A stretch of DNA of 64,000 nucleotides from Rostratula benghalensis (taxonomy: Eukaryota > Chordata > Aves > Charadriiformes > Rostratulidae). A model generated the notes under the pieces. The model saw only the letters and a list, made by a program, of their open reading frames with translations, was not told the origin of the DNA and ran no database searches. Below, piece after piece: positions 23,104-35,629 of this stretch. The stretch is taken from positions 307,626 through 371,625 of the forward strand of contig VXAI01000383.1 of the NCBI GenBank assembly GCA_013399305.1, given 5' to 3'. Made by a program: the position numbers and the translations under genes. The first letter of the stretch is position 1, and the number at the start of each line of letters is the position of its first letter.

Positions 23104-26100
23104 CCCATTCCTTTTCCCCTTTCTCCCTCTCCTCCTTTCCCAACATAGCTCAGAGAAGAAGGCTTTTCAGACCATGCTCTGGGAGGACTCTGAACATGCT
23201 TGTAATTTATGATCACTCACTTTAGAAGCGATTAACAGCAGCAGAAACCTAATTACAGCCTCCCTAGCTGAGTGCAGTATCCTTTGGGGCTCCAGTTTTA
23301 ATTGTTTTCTATTTACATTCAAGTTTCCAGGGGCTAACTGCCTAGCAAAGACCCCCAACTAACCCCTTCTACTGAAAGCTTCATTTATTCTTAATAACAT
23401 GTTTATAGACCTAGCCTCATTTTTCATGAGAAGGTCACGTTTGTTATCCGTGGTTGTTAGGGAAATGATTAAGGAATCCCGGAAACAGTGGAAGTTCCTA
23501 GTAAGGAACGACACAAATATCTGTTAACAAAATGCTCTTTCCAGCCCTTGAACATCATTTCCATTCATGAACATTGACGGGAGGATGCGTGTGGCGTATG
23601 GGATCCCTACCAGGGAGAAGAGCAGGAACTGCCTCAGCTTAATACGCTCTAATTAGTCCTCTTGGCCTTGACCAAAACATAAATTACTGCCATCAGTGTT
23701 GTTTTTTACTAAGGGGAAAGTGGAAGAGGTTCAACCCACCTCACAGAGGTAGGAAAATATTATTGCAGACAATAAATTTGTCAGTACTTTATTTGGGGAA
23801 CTTTGAGTGCAGTCACTCTGTCGTGCCAGCATCCAGGCAAACACGGAAGCTTTCAGATAGAAAGATAAAGCTGTGGAAAGGTCTCTCAGAAGCAAATCTC
23901 CTTAAGCAAACCAGAAGCACGGCTCCCACTGAGGAAGATCGGTGAATTTGTGTTTTGGGTTTAATTTTCTGTATTAAAACTAGAATGAACAATCCTGGGT
24001 GAAAAGCACAGTGTGGTAGGTCCTGTATCACTTCAAATCAAATATGTCTACAGAGTAAGGCCACTGGTGGGAACAGGCGGATGCTGCTACTGTGGTGTTG
24101 AAGTGTTAGTGACACTTAGTTTTGACAGAATGTTTAATTTGAATGGAAAAAAAAAAAAAAGAAAAAGAAAAAAGAAGTGTATTGCCATTTCATTTCCTTT
24201 TTTTATTTTTTTTACCAACTCTGCTTCTATTGGTTGTATTTTGATCATCTTTATTATGGTGTGTCTGGAAAAGGGGCTTAAGGTGTGACTTGGAAGGAGA
24301 TTTCTAGTATTTTTGGAGGAGTTTAGATGAACATTACTGTGAATTGCTGCACATCAGCAGAACCTTGACAAGGGGAGCAGTAGATGTTCCCCCAGATGTC
24401 AGGCAAAGAGCATTTCCTTGAGTCCCTCTGAAGGGCTCTTCAGGGCAGCCTGTAACTGATGAGAAACAGTGAGCTAGGAACTTTTCTCGAGAAAAAAAAT
24501 TTGGTACAAACTGGTACATTCCTCCAGGAAAATCAGTTTTGACTTGTCCTTTTCTGATGAAAACCCCATTTGTCACAAGGACATTCCTGACATCTCTTCC
24601 CTGAATGGCTTGAATTCCCTTTGTAAAAACAAAGCAATTAGATTAATTAACATTTACAGTAAGGAAAGGCACAGTCCTGCTTCCTGACCCTCATTTGGGT
24701 GCTTCTAAAAGTAACCTCCAGCCACCACCTTTTCTCCACCATCTGTCGTGGACAACCTGCAGAGGATACAGGATGTGCTGATAGTCTAGGCTGGACTATA
24801 AGAAGGGCTTCCCCTCTATCTCAGAATCTCTCTGGTCTTGCTTGAGGCTTCAAAACTCAAGCTTTTAAAATCCCATTTACAGAGCGGTGGCTACTTCGTT
24901 CAAGGAAGAGAAGCCAAGTTTCCCTTCTGGAAGGCATTTCAGTCCCAAAGGTGCTAATCACAGTGCTCATTCCAAAAGGGAGCACTGAAGGGCTGGCTGT
25001 ATGGATGATCATAGAACTACATGACCCCACCTTTGGTACATGCTTGCTGGCCTTTGGGTTGTGGTGCACAGTGCAACAACTCATGGAAGTGCAGGGCTGG
25101 GGGGTCTCAAGAGGTTTCTTACCTTAGCGTGCTGCAGTGATGGAAGGGTGAGTCTTTCTGGACCTTGAGGTAGAAGATGTGAGTCATCAGCCCACCCTCC
25201 CACACTGGCCATGGAGAACAAGCGAGGCCTGATGATTTTAAAACTGCCTTTTCTTTTTAAGTCCATTGGTCTGTCCCTCACTGCAGCCTTCTCCTCTCTA
25301 AACCAAACCAACACAATTCCTCCAATCTTTCCCTGTAGGTTATGCTTACTCCTTCTATCATGTCCACCATCAAACTTTTTTTTGACTAATTTTTCCCTTC
25401 TTTCTCCTGGTGGATCTCATGGCATATATAAATACTCCTGGGGGCTCCAACTGTCCATTTTCTGCTGAGTTACACCCCTGGAAACCCAGAGCAATCCCAG
25501 TTACTGGAAACACTGAAGTCAGTGAAGCTACTGTGGCGTACACCATGGGAGTTGAGCAACTTCCCCGTGTGTTTTCCTCCCTTTCTCTTCCTGTTCTCTT
25601 CAAAGGAGAAAAGTGAGAAAGAGAAGATGAATGGATGTGTGAACCACGCAAACACATCGACTCCCTCTAGTGGCTTTGACTCCATATGGAAGCTCATGGC
25701 TCCTTCCTTCATCTCCTGCCACAGAAGTTTGTGGCCTGAGAATCAGAGGGGCTGGGTTCCTGCATGACAAGGGATGCTGCTGGAAGACCAGTCTGCTATT
25801 GGACACTTTTGACTGAAGAGTGAGCTGATTTTTGAGAAGAAACAGCTCGTATGCACTCGGAGGAGAAAGCAATGGAGGCAAGAGCTCCTGGTGAGTATGG
25901 AGAGCCCAGGACACGCTCAGGATCAAGTATACAACATCCTCTTCCTTGCAGTGCCTCTTGTAGGCAGCACTTTGTCCAAAAAAGGCTTTTACCCAGATTT
26001 TTCAAAGCCCTATTAGCAGGGCTCCTTTTTTTGTCTGCCCTATGCTGATGTTTTATTTGGGGCTTTTGTTCCTCAGCTCTCTGAAACTATACACACGTGT

Positions 26101-27091
26101 GTGACCACTTCTTCCTTTTATACTGACTGAAGTCCTGGGGTTATTTTGGCATCTTCAGTAAGCTCAGCACCCCCAGTGTTGTTCCAAATGTCCTCTTTTC
26201 TGAACATATGATCGCAAGAGTTAAATTAGTTTTACTTTTTCAGTAAAAAGCCTTTTTAATATTGTTTTTTAACAATACCACAGCTCCCTAAGGGATATTT
26301 TTTTTCCTCCCAGAAACAAAAGAAGAGTATTGTCTTCAAATTGTAGCTACAGAGGACAATGTCAAAGACATTTTCTTTAGCTAACTACGTCCTCAGTGCA
26401 AAGATCCCAAATGTCCCTCTAGATTTCCTTGGTTCCCTGTAATCCCCAGTCCTATTACCAGCATTTGGGTAGATACAAAGTCTTTGCAGTCAGTGTGAAC
26501 AGACTCACACCTTCAGTAAGAACACAGCTTTTTCAGCACGGCCTGCTGCTGGTCTCATTCACCCACCATCAGTGGGAACCAAGCCTGAGGTTGGGCCACA
26601 CACCAGGCTTGTCAAATCCTCTAAAAACCCCACTCTGAACCCATCGTCATCACAGTCCATGTGTCCTCCTCTTGCAACATTCCCCATGGTGGTGTCTTGT
26701 GCCCCCTGTCCTCTCCCAGCTCTGTGCCTAGGCCTGGAGCAATGCTTCTCACATGTAGAGCTTTCTCCTCACATTCCTCTGGACATCTGTACCTACAAGT
26801 CCTTCTCATACCTACTGGTGTTTTCTGCAGCACACCTAAAAGATGTGTTTTCTTCCGTCTCTCAGTGGAACTACAACTTTGTTCAAGCTCTTCCTATCTC
26901 AAATGTTACTGCAACCTCTTCTCTGCCTATTGCAAAGACTTCTGCCCACCTAGAAAGCTCCTGCAAGGGTACCTGTCTCAGCAAGTGGCTTTCATCATGT
27001 CACATCAGGCGTGCACTTCCTAGATGGTTCCTCATCTCAATTGCAGCAGTCCTTTTTCTTCCTTGTCCTATTCTCACACCACTTGTCACTT
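23104..27091. other. Unique stretch, no gene recognised
   Basis: The block at 23,380-23,700 is non-repetitive, AT-rich with retained CpGs and a CTAATTAG element near 23,650, and is a candidate regulatory element. An A-rich tract lies at 24,147-24,176. The 25-27 kb part is mixed composition with short overlapping chance frames. Confidence 0.45.
24147..24176. repeat. A-rich low-complexity tract
   Basis: A run of 14 A residues is followed by GAAAAA-type units. No retroelement body is recognised. Confidence 0.85.
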
Positions 27092-27233
27092 CCTGGAGGT
27101 GTTCAAGATCAGGCTGGATGGGGCTTGGAGTAACCTGGTCTAGTGGGAGGTGTCCCTGCCCAGGGCAGGGGGGTTGGAACTGGATGGTCTTTGAGGTCCC
27201 TTCCAACCCAAACCATTCTATAATTCTATGATT
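27092..27233 (+). mobile_element. CR1 LINE 3' end, plus strand, with intact terminal octamer
   Basis: The segment contains CTGGAGGTGTTCAAGATCAG, GCTGGATGGGGCTTGGAG, CCTGGTCTAGTGGGAGGTGT, CCCTGCCCAGGGCAGGGGGG, TTGGAACTGGATGGTCTTTG, AGGTCCCTTCCAACCC and ends in ATTCTATAATTCTATGATT. This is the sense-strand CR1 3' UTR ending in the family's ATTCTATG octamer repeats. It is 5'-truncated to about 140 bases. The CCCTGCCCAGGGCAGGG segment can fold into the stem-loop usual for CR1 3' ends. Confidence 0.95.
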
Positions 27234-30200
27234 CCCAATCAGCACCAAGAAGCTTTGCACAGCTCCCTGATGTTTGCCTTCATTGCCTGTATGCTGGCTT
27301 TTGTGCTCTCTGAGATGTTTGGAGGAAGCCACCAAACCCCTGCACATTGGTACCTCAGAGACCTCCTGAAAAACCTCCTTTAAAGTCTGTTTTGCAACAG
27401 GAAAAAAAAAGCACAGAAGTTGGGCAATGCCCTGTCCCACTGAACGCTCCTAAGCCCTGTGACAGTGGAGCTAAGAATAGAAGAAATGCCAACAGGAATA
27501 ATTAGGATGGGCTAATTTTTATTATTTTTCCATGGAAACTGGAGTGTTTCCGTCCGTGTGATGTCTTCTACAGAGGCTTCATTCTGTAGCCAGAGGTGAC
27601 GGAGAGGCACAGTCCCTGTGGGGTGACTCGGACCCTCTCCTCGTTGAAGCTGAGCTCAGGTGAACTCGATCCCTTTGGGGCTGGAGGGAGGTGAAAGCTT
27701 GCAGCTGCCTAAACCCCCGTGCTTTTAATGGAATGGACACCGTGTCGGGCTTTTTTTGAAGAGGCAGCCTTTAAATTCTTGATGTGAGTTTTGGTTTTCC
27801 TTTTGTAAATGAAGCCAGCAATCCCAGTTCCTGCCCGGTCTGTGTTTGCTGACAATGTAAACTCCTGAGGCAAGGGTGCTTTTTCTCTCCGATTGCAGCA
27901 AGGAGCTTGGCTGCTTGCTCATCTTCTCTTGCTTGGGCCTCTGGCTGCTGCAAGGGCACGAAGGGATCATCCTTTTCAGTTTACAAACACAGGCATGTCC
28001 TATTTTTATTGTGGTTTCCTGCTGAATCTCCAGACTAGGACACCGAAAAACATACAATTAGTAAATCTTCAAATCCCCCAGCCTAAACGATTATAACTCC
28101 ATGCTTTTGCAGCGAGGAGATGTCGTTGGATAACGTAATCACAGCTTTACATGGCTGCTGAGGATCGCCTGGTTTATAATGATTTCATTTCCCCTCTCCC
28201 ACCTCCTTTATATTTTCTATTATGTAAAAACCCTAAGAACTAATTACAAGTGGGTGGATCAAAGATCATACGTTTTAATTTTCCTTCCAGCCTCACCCAC
28301 TCACGGTAAGGAATCCAGCATAACCCTTTAGACTGTAGGTACTTGCTGACAGAAAGGGAACCATCTGCTGAACGACTTCTGTTAATTATTTTGGAACACA
28401 CTAATGAGAAGAAAGTACAGGCCCATAATGACCTTTCCCTTGGTGGCAGAATCCACTGCAAAGTAGACAGTTGTGGCTTGAAGCCAAAAGTTAATGGTTA
28501 GTATTGGCACAAAAGACTCAAACGTACTAGTATTTATTAATTTCCCCGTAGTGGAAAAAATATTCCAGGCATTCTGAGTATAAAACTTCCGAGCACCTGC
28601 ACAAAACCAAGCTCCAAAACATTCATTTAGAGAATTATTCAGGGTCCCTCAGAAAATGCGGATTTCACATGTTTACTTCCTTGTGGTGCTCTTTTTGTTT
28701 TGTCACATCTGATTTGGTCAAACAACCTTTTGTTTTGTTTAGCAATGAGCAATATTTACACAGGGCTTTTTTGGCACAGAAGAATCACAATTATTTCATG
28801 TCCCTGAGGCACTGAGGTCGGTGGAAACTTATGCCCCTTGTAGACATGTGGACTGGTCACTCATACGTTTTATTTTTATCTATTTTGTCTGTTTTGGTGC
28901 AACTGAGTACACTGGCTTTTTCTTTGCCCTTTCCGGTAGATGCCTGCTGAGCTCAGGGAGGTTTCTCTGAGTCTCCTTTCTGTGGAGCTGAGCAGATTTT
29001 GGATCACCCCTCAAAGTAGCTGCATATCTTGAGGATGAATTACCCATCTGTCTTAGTACTTAAATGGTGTGAAACTTCACCGTGTTTCTTAATATGTTTT
29101 GCAAGAGAGCTGTGCCACTGTTTTGAGGGAATAAAACAGAAGAAGGATATCCCACTGCATCCTGCAGAGTATTTCGGCTACAGCTCCGTCCCTAGGCGTT
29201 CAAATATGGAACCTTTGAACTGTGTTTTAAATTAGACGAGGAATTGCCCGTTGCATGGGGGACCTGGTCTGCTCTGATTTCTGTGGTTTTATTTTAACTC
29301 CGGGGACTGTGGCGTCTCAGCGCAGAAGGGCCATTTCAAGGACAGTTTCTTCACGTGTCTAACCAGGGGCTCTAACCAGGAATGCTCTTTCTAGGTCTGT
29401 GTTTGCACCCTTCTTGCTCTAATAGCAGCAGGTAAAGTAAAGGCGCAGGATAAGTGGTAAATTAAAAGCTGTTTGTGTCTAAGTCATCCCATCTGTGTCT
29501 TTTGGATAGAAGTCAACCATCTTTGAAACCACATGCATCAAGCAATTGGCTAAACGTCCTTGTAGACAGGATGTCTCATATTTGCATTTGAAGTGCTGCG
29601 CTTTCTGTTTAAAATAGGAATGCAGCTCACTTATACCCTTTTCTTAACCTGTTTACAAATAGTGGCTGTTGCGTAACCGAAAATAGGTGTTAAAACGCTG
29701 GAGCTGTCAAAGGGCTTTAACGCATGGCTGTGTGAAGTAGGGGAGATTTATTGAAAACACCTGAGGTTAGCGTCCGCCCCAGCCTCTCCCCTGCCTCCAG
29801 CCCAGCCCACCACTGCCACCGCCACCCACCAGCACCTTTGAAGTCACCTCATTGGCCATAGATGCGCTGCGAGTCCGGGTACACACCTATCATTCAAAGG
29901 GCAATATATTATCCACATGACAGATGTAATCAGTCCCTTGGTCTCTTAGAAGTGCAGCTGTTGGTGAATTCTTTTTTGCGAGTGTAATATTTGAGAAGAC
30001 TTAAGTTAAAAACTGACACTTCCATTGAAATCTCATCTCCTTTGGAAAGAAGGTTCCCCTCTGCTGGCTCTCCTCCGTGTTGTGTGACAGCCAGGGAAGT
30101 GTCAAACAGCATTCAACTGACAGTTTCCAACAGAGATGCCATTAGCAAAGATGGCATGAAAATAACCCTCCCTTAGAAACGTTTTTAATGTGAGCTGTTT

Positions 30201-30534
30201 GTCTTCAGAGCTGTGGCAAGGCCAAACCAAGAGGAAAAACCTCATTTAGGAGGAAGGCATGTATTGCAAGTAAAAAAGGAATAAAATAAATTTTAAAGAG
30301 CTACAGCTTGGGAACAGGTAACAGTAGGTGCAGAGGAGCCAGAAGGAGTGGGGCAAGATGAGGGGCAGGAGAGATGGAGGGACCAGTGTTGGCTGTGATG
30401 CTGGACCATTTTCACCCTCTTCATCTGCACATACATCAAGTAAGATGATTCCCGCCCAGAAGTGATGCTAGAAAAGGATATGACTCGGAAGGGTGGAAGG
30501 AAGGCACTTCCTTGCTTTCTAAACAGGGAAAGGT
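27234..30534. other. Unique AT-rich stretch, no gene recognised
   Basis: Much of 28,100-29,950 is AT-rich, non-repetitive and contains several TAATTA-type cores, for example near 28,240 and 28,383. This resembles conserved non-coding DNA but cannot be confirmed here. A pyrimidine-rich CCACC-repeating block lies near 29,780-29,835. Confidence 0.45.
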
Positions 30535-30655
30535 ACCTGTCCCCATCTGGGCACCCTGCCCAAAGTCACACACGGAGCTCGTGGCCAAATTGGGAAGCGA
30601 ACCCTGGGCCGCCCAAAGGCTCGTCCAGTGCCTGAGCCACAGGCTCGTCCTTTCC
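30535..30655 (-). mobile_element. MIR-like ancient tRNA-core SINE remnant (minus strand)
   Basis: On the minus strand the order is CTCAGGCACTGGACGAGCC, then GGCCCAGGGTTCGCTTCCCA, then TTTGGCCACGAGCTCCGTGT and GTGACTTTGGGCAGGGTGCC. This parallels the MIR consensus 'agcactggactgggagtc...cctgggttcgaatcccggctctgccactgacttgctgtgtgaccttgggcaagtcac'. The GGTTCGCTTCC piece is a recognisable RNA polymerase III B-box derived from the tRNA head. The match is among the clearest of the SINE remnants here. Confidence 0.6.
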
Positions 30656-31691
30656 TTTTATTGGTAAAAATAAAAATATGACCTTTTTCTGGCAGCCTTA
30701 CAGAGCAGATGCTGCTTTTTAGATGACAGCATAGAAATGCAGAAAAACTTTGGGGATTTGCAGAAATTCTTTCCAACGACAGATTGTCTGGCCTACTAGT
30801 GTCATAATGTCAGCCCTGAAACATGCCATAAAGCTTTCTTTCAGCAGAACAAACATAACCCCCCCAGACCAGCTCTTTGACAAGTAAGTAAAACAAAGCA
30901 GGGTAATCGCGGCTGGAAACCCACCAGGCTCTTAATATGACCTCTCGAATACTAATAGTTATTAGAGATGCAATGAATAAATGTCAAGCAACCCGTGTTT
31001 AAGAAAAGGACTCCAGAGGAAAGTTTGTGAGCGAAAAACTTCTGAATGTAAGTTGCAGTAACGAGGAAGCGCTCACGTGGCTCCTGGAGAGCCTGAATGT
31101 ATTTTTCATGCACTGGTGGACTGAAGGATGGAGACGGAGGACTCCAGGCTGCTACAAGCTACCAGATTGCTGGATTCCTCCTGACACGGAAGAAAAAAGC
31201 CCAAGCTCTTTACGGAAGCTGCTTTGCCCAATAAACACACAGGTGGAAAATAATGGAGGAAGGAATAAAGAGGGTATGGTGTACCACATGCTGATGCAAG
31301 TTCGCATCTTTGGAAGACCACAAGTTGCTTATAAAAAGTCTTGTGTGTGTGTGCATGCATGTGTTGATCACACAGATGAGGCATTTGCAGAATCTGCCCC
31401 AGGTGTCCAAGGCTCATGGGAGATCCCCTTCCTTCCTCCCTCCCATTCTATCAATGGATAACTGGAGGAAGTGAACCAGTAGTATCTAACTTGTGTGGTT
31501 AGGGGCAGAGTGGCTCTGGGTCAGAACTCCCTCTCCTGGCAGAGTTTGCCTCTGCTTTTGGTTTGGGGCATTCTAATCACAGTGTCAGTAACTTTTCAAC
31601 TTTTTCCGTTGGGCTGCAGCACTGTGTATGACACGGCAGTACACAAGTTCTACTCACAGCTAATTTCGTAGAGAAAACAATGCCAGAGCAT

Positions 31692-31750
31692 TCATATACA
31701 TATATATATATATATACACATACATATATATATATATATATATGTATATG
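31692..31750. repeat. (AT)n microsatellite with CA interruptions
   Basis: Two AT runs of about ten units each are separated by TACACATACA. The tract is self-complementary and could extrude as a cruciform. Confidence 0.95.
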
Positions 31751-31902
31751 GCCAGAAACCTGATTTTGGTAAGATGAGTTTGAAAAGTATAGAATGTATG
31801 CTTTGTTATGCCATTATGGCCCGAAGAAATTCTGGTTTTGCTGAGAAATTTCTGCTCCTCTCTGTGTGATGATATGAACAGAATTGACAAAGTAGAAGAG
31901 TA

Positions 31903-31946
31903 CAAAAAAAAAAACCAAAAAAACAAACCCCAAAACCCCCCAAAAC
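31903..31946. repeat. A-rich / CCCCAAAA low-complexity tract
   Basis: An 11-base A run is followed by CCAAAAAAAC and CCCCAAAACCCCCC units. It is a simple low-complexity repeat. Confidence 0.8.
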
Positions 31947-32684
31947 TATATTTAATTTGTGAGAGAACTGGAAGAGGACAAAAATGGGAGGCTGGGCTTT
32001 TCCATACATAGGCCTCAGTGCTATAAAGGCAAAGCCAAGAGGTTTGGTCCCAGATAGACACAACTGCATGACTTCCTCTATATCCCACCAGACAGCACCT
32101 TTCAAGTTAGACTCCTTGCAGTAATATTTTAATTGCAATGGCTCAGATGTCACGGATGCTGATTTGACCGGTGTTTTGCCCTACAGCCACGGCAAAGAAC
32201 AGGTGGACCTCCATCAGCTATGTTTAATAAAGGTGCACAGGTCTTGTGGCAGCACAGCCAGAACAACGTGCAGCTCATGCAGAGCTCTTCTCCTTTAAAT
32301 TGGCTTCTCAGCCAACCCATTTTTGACTGTGATTTCAGCGGGTCGGATATGTCAGCCTGTTTCCTTTTTCTCATTCCCTTCTCCAGCGTCACCAGTGATA
32401 TGACTTAAGACTTGGGAGGTGGCACTGAGGCTCGTTGGGTGGTGTATGTAAAATGAGACACTGTTTAGTTTCAAGGCTGGGAATCCAGCAGTTTAGCTGC
32501 ACACACTGGGTAGAAACGTGTTTCTTTTTTATTGGTTTTGAGTGTGCCACCTTCCAATGTCATGGAGCAGCCCCTTGTCCCCGTGGGAACAGAAGCCATA
32601 GACCTCTGCCTCTGCCTGGTTTCTCTACTCTGCCTCACTTCTTTTCCTTCTTTCTAAGGCAAACAATACCTTGGAGGTTTGGGT

Positions 32685-32740
32685 TGGTTTTGTTTTGCGT
32701 TTTTTTGTTTTGTTTTGTTTTGTTTGGGTTTTTTTCTGGG
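32685..32740. repeat. (GTTTT)n low-complexity tract
   Basis: Five GTTTT units are flanked by T runs and GGGTTT variants. Confidence 0.85.
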
Positions 32741-33036
32741 GTATGTGGGGGAATACAAAATTTCAGCTCTAAAGCCCAGGTTTAGCTTCAGTGATTGAGT
32801 TTGACAGGACTATAACAATGCCCAAAAGGTAAGCAAACACCTGATTTCAACAAGAGGATGAGCCAACCTGGGGCAATCTTACAATCTTTCCACATTGCAA
32901 TCTCACATCTCACCCAAGAGCAGAGATGTCCTGCAGGGGAAGCTGTGATCAACATGGTCATGATTAACCCTAAAATGGTACAAGGCTGAGGTCCATCCTG
33001 TGCACCGCAGGGTGGGAGGGGGTGGGAGGAGGGGGC

Positions 33037-33320
33037 TGGCTGGAGGCTGTTTTGTTGTGTGAGGAGATGGACAATCTGGACCAGTTGGGGGGTGGGGGAA
33101 CATGGCTGGAGGTTGTTTTCTGATGTGAGGAGATGGACAATCTGGACCAGCTGGGGGGTGTGGAACACGTCTGGAGGGTGTTTTCTGATGTGAGGATATG
33201 GACAATCTGGACCAGTTGGGGAGGGCATGGCTAGAGGCTGTTTCCTTGTGTGAGGAGATGGGTGATTTGGACCAGTTACACAGTGCTGGTGGGCTACCGG
33301 GAGGGTGTTTTCATCCCGTC
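33037..33320. repeat. Minisatellite, unit ~60-66 bases, four copies plus a partial
   Basis: Four units each contain TGGCTGGAGG-type start, GTTTTCTGATGTGAGGAGAT and GGACAATCTGGACCAG. The GAGG(A)GATGG landmark falls at 33,061, 33,127, 33,192 and 33,252, giving periods of 66, 65 and 60 bases. A fifth partial unit (GGGAGGGTGTTTTC) ends near 33,320. Units 1-3 are very similar while unit 4 is more diverged (GGTGATTTGG). Period lengths that are not all multiples of three argue against coding constraint, although the minus strand is open across it and would give a repetitive proline-rich peptide. Confidence 0.92.
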
Positions 33321-35272
33321 TCACACCTGCTGCAATTGAAGTTCCCCTCTAACACTTCACAAAGCCAATTTTCTCTGCTAGTGATGCCGTGACTCTCCTG
33401 CTCCTGTACAGAGCAGTCACCAAGCCGAGCAGGGTCAGACCAGTGCTTGCTTAGTAACGAAGTTCAGAAAGATGGATCCACCTTATCTGATCGGCCTGCA
33501 GAGCCTTGCTGATGGCTTTGTTCACAGACATCCCTGTGGGGAGCAAATCCCACCTTTCCACCCGCTCCAAGGGGCGAATCCTCTGAGGTGCTGGACGGGA
33601 TCTAGGTGGACGGGAACCCAGAGAGACTATCAGATCTGTCTGTCTGCCTAGGAGTCCTAAAAAACACATTGGCTGCGGCGTGCATACCCCAGTGTGAAGT
33701 CAGCCAGGAACAAGCCAGAGAACCTGCCTCTGACCCTGAGGACATTGCTTGAAAAATATTTTCCAGAACTCGGTGCCTGGGGACCTGCAGCTAACAAACA
33801 TTCTGGAAGTGTAATCACAGCCTTTGGCTCTGCTGCCGAACCACCTACGGGAGGTGAGTTTAAAGAGAGCGGCTTTAAAGCTGTCAACATGAGAAGGAGG
33901 GAAGCCAAATTGCTTTCGTGCTTGCGTTCGCGTGCCAACTGGTTTGTCATGGGATTGGTATGTAGCAAAGATAGAGTTGTCTGCAGAAAAGCTGTATTAT
34001 TCTTTTTTTGGATGGGTCCACTGGAGATCAGTCAGGGCCTATAGTAATTTCCTGAGGGGACAAATCCGGCCCTGAGATAGGCCACTGGCTCCTCACTGGT
34101 TGCATGGAGCTTTGTGTTGGGTCAGAAAGTCAGCCTTTGAGGAGAAGAGCTGGAGAAGCCTTCCAGGAGTGAAAGCTGATAAGACAGCAGCTCCCCAGCT
34201 GTGCTGTGGCCACACAGTGCCGCATATGTCATCGGAGTAACGAGAATTAACAACCCTGGGCCAGACTCTGACCTCTGTGATTTAGGCATATATCCCTGGC
34301 AGCTCCACTGGCCTCTCTGCTGGGTTGCTCATCAGGCCTTGTGTAACTTGTCTCAGCCCTCCCACAGCCCAGGTCTCCTTGTCTCCCACGTTCTCTGGCC
34401 GGGGTTGGGGACATCTGGTGCCTCTCCAAGGAAGGACCATGGAGAGAAGGATGTAGAGCTGGGAAGCAAGAGGGGTGTCAAGAAAGCATGGAGCACTCTT
34501 CCTTCTGGCTTCTGAAATCAAGAGATATGGTGAAAGAACTACCTGGGACCACATAGGTTTGGTGAGAATGTGAATCAGAATTCATGAGCAGTGGTACATA
34601 TGCTTGGCAGAAGGGAAATACCTGGCCCCAGACAAGAAAAAGCCTGTGGTGCATTCCCACAAGGGTCCAGACAAAACTAAGGTCTATCACACTAACAGCA
34701 GCTTTTCCAGATGAAGAATTTCCCAGGTGTCCCTGCTGTACAAAGGTGTTGGTCAGCATGGAGCATCCTGAATATTGGCCCCACTGCTGTGAGCTCTGTC
34801 TGTGGGCTGTCAGAACATGCAGAGCACTGAGTGACAAGTGATGGGGGACAAGATGACCCTGTCTAATGGTGAAGAGCAGGAACACCCATCCTTTCCATTG
34901 CCAAACCATCCTGGGAACATGGGCAAACAAAATCTTCCACCTGCAAACTCATCCTCAGTGCCCTTTCAGGTTTTTCCTCAGACATACAGACATCTGAGAT
35001 GGCTTCTCTCGACAACTTTTTAAGTTCATTTGCTCAATAACACACACTAACATGAGTGTGGGAAGATCAAATGAACTGTGGAGAAGCAAAAGTTTAAATT
35101 TATGCAGTATAAGCCAGGGAAAAAATATCCCTGGCCTGTGCTCAAAGAGCTGCGTTTGTGGTTTGTGTGAGGATGTGGTGTTTGTTCGGCTCACCTGCTA
35201 CCAGCTCCTTGGGCTCCTTGGGGTGAGGAATCTCATGGCTGGCCAAGTTGAGCTGGAGGGACCTGAAAAATT
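33321..35272. other. Unique stretch, no gene recognised
   Basis: The section is mixed composition with no recognised repeat. The part at 33,690-33,960 retains CpGs (for example GCTTGCGTTCGCGTGCC near 33,921) and could be regulatory. Overlapping frames on both strands near 34.2-34.9 kb have no domain signatures. Confidence 0.4.
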
Positions 35273-35452
35273 ATCATAGAATAATGGAATCTTAGAATGA
35301 TTTGGGTTGGAAGGGACTTTAAAGATCATCCAGTTCCACCCCCCCTGCCCTGGGCAGGGACACCTCCCACCAGACCAGGATGCTCAAAGCCCCCTCCAAC
35401 CTGGCCTTGAACCCCTCCAGGGATGGGGCAGCCCCAGCTTCTCTGGGCAAAG
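35273..35452 (-). mobile_element. CR1 LINE fragment
   Basis: The plus strand reads ATCATAGAATAATGGAATCT, TTTGGGTTGGAAGGGAC, GATCATCCAGTTCCACCCCC, CCTGCCCTGGGCAGGGACAC, CTCCCACCAGACCAGG, AACCTGGCCTTGAACCCCTC and CAGGGATGGGGCAGCCCC, the reverse complement of the CR1 3' end. It is about 180 bases on the minus strand, low divergence, the same subgroup as 6,950 and 27,092. It directly abuts a CpG-rich block. Confidence 0.95.
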
Positions 35453-35629
35453 TTTTCTCCTCCTACAAAACCCCATCGGGTCGGCAGCTCTGTGGAAGGC
35501 ATGAAGTCGCAGGGCTTTCCTCGCCCTCTTCCCAAGAGGTGCCTTCCTGGAGAGGTGTGCTCAGCACCGGCCACCTCTCCGCGCCTGGCGTGGAGGAAGA
35601 TAGCCCTGGAAGATAGCCCTGCGTGAGCT

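Larger units (their letters stand above)
30656..33036. other. Unique stretch with AT, A/C-rich and GTTTT simple repeats
   Basis: No gene is recognised. Simple repeats at 31,692-31,750, 31,903-31,946 and 32,685-32,740 are annotated separately. The rest is mixed composition. Confidence 0.45.

Noticed and set aside
22791..23216. Long open frames across the TCTTC repeat, rich in Arg-Glu-Lys or Ser-Leu-Phe
   Set aside because: A stop-free pentamer repeat leaves several frames open, and the middle is undetermined sequence. There is no coding evidence.
32788..33324. 178-codon minus-strand frame with repeated PQLVQIVHLLT-type segments
   Set aside because: This is the translation of the minisatellite. 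Unit lengths of 65 and 66 bases put successive units in different frames, so no protein repeat is being maintained.
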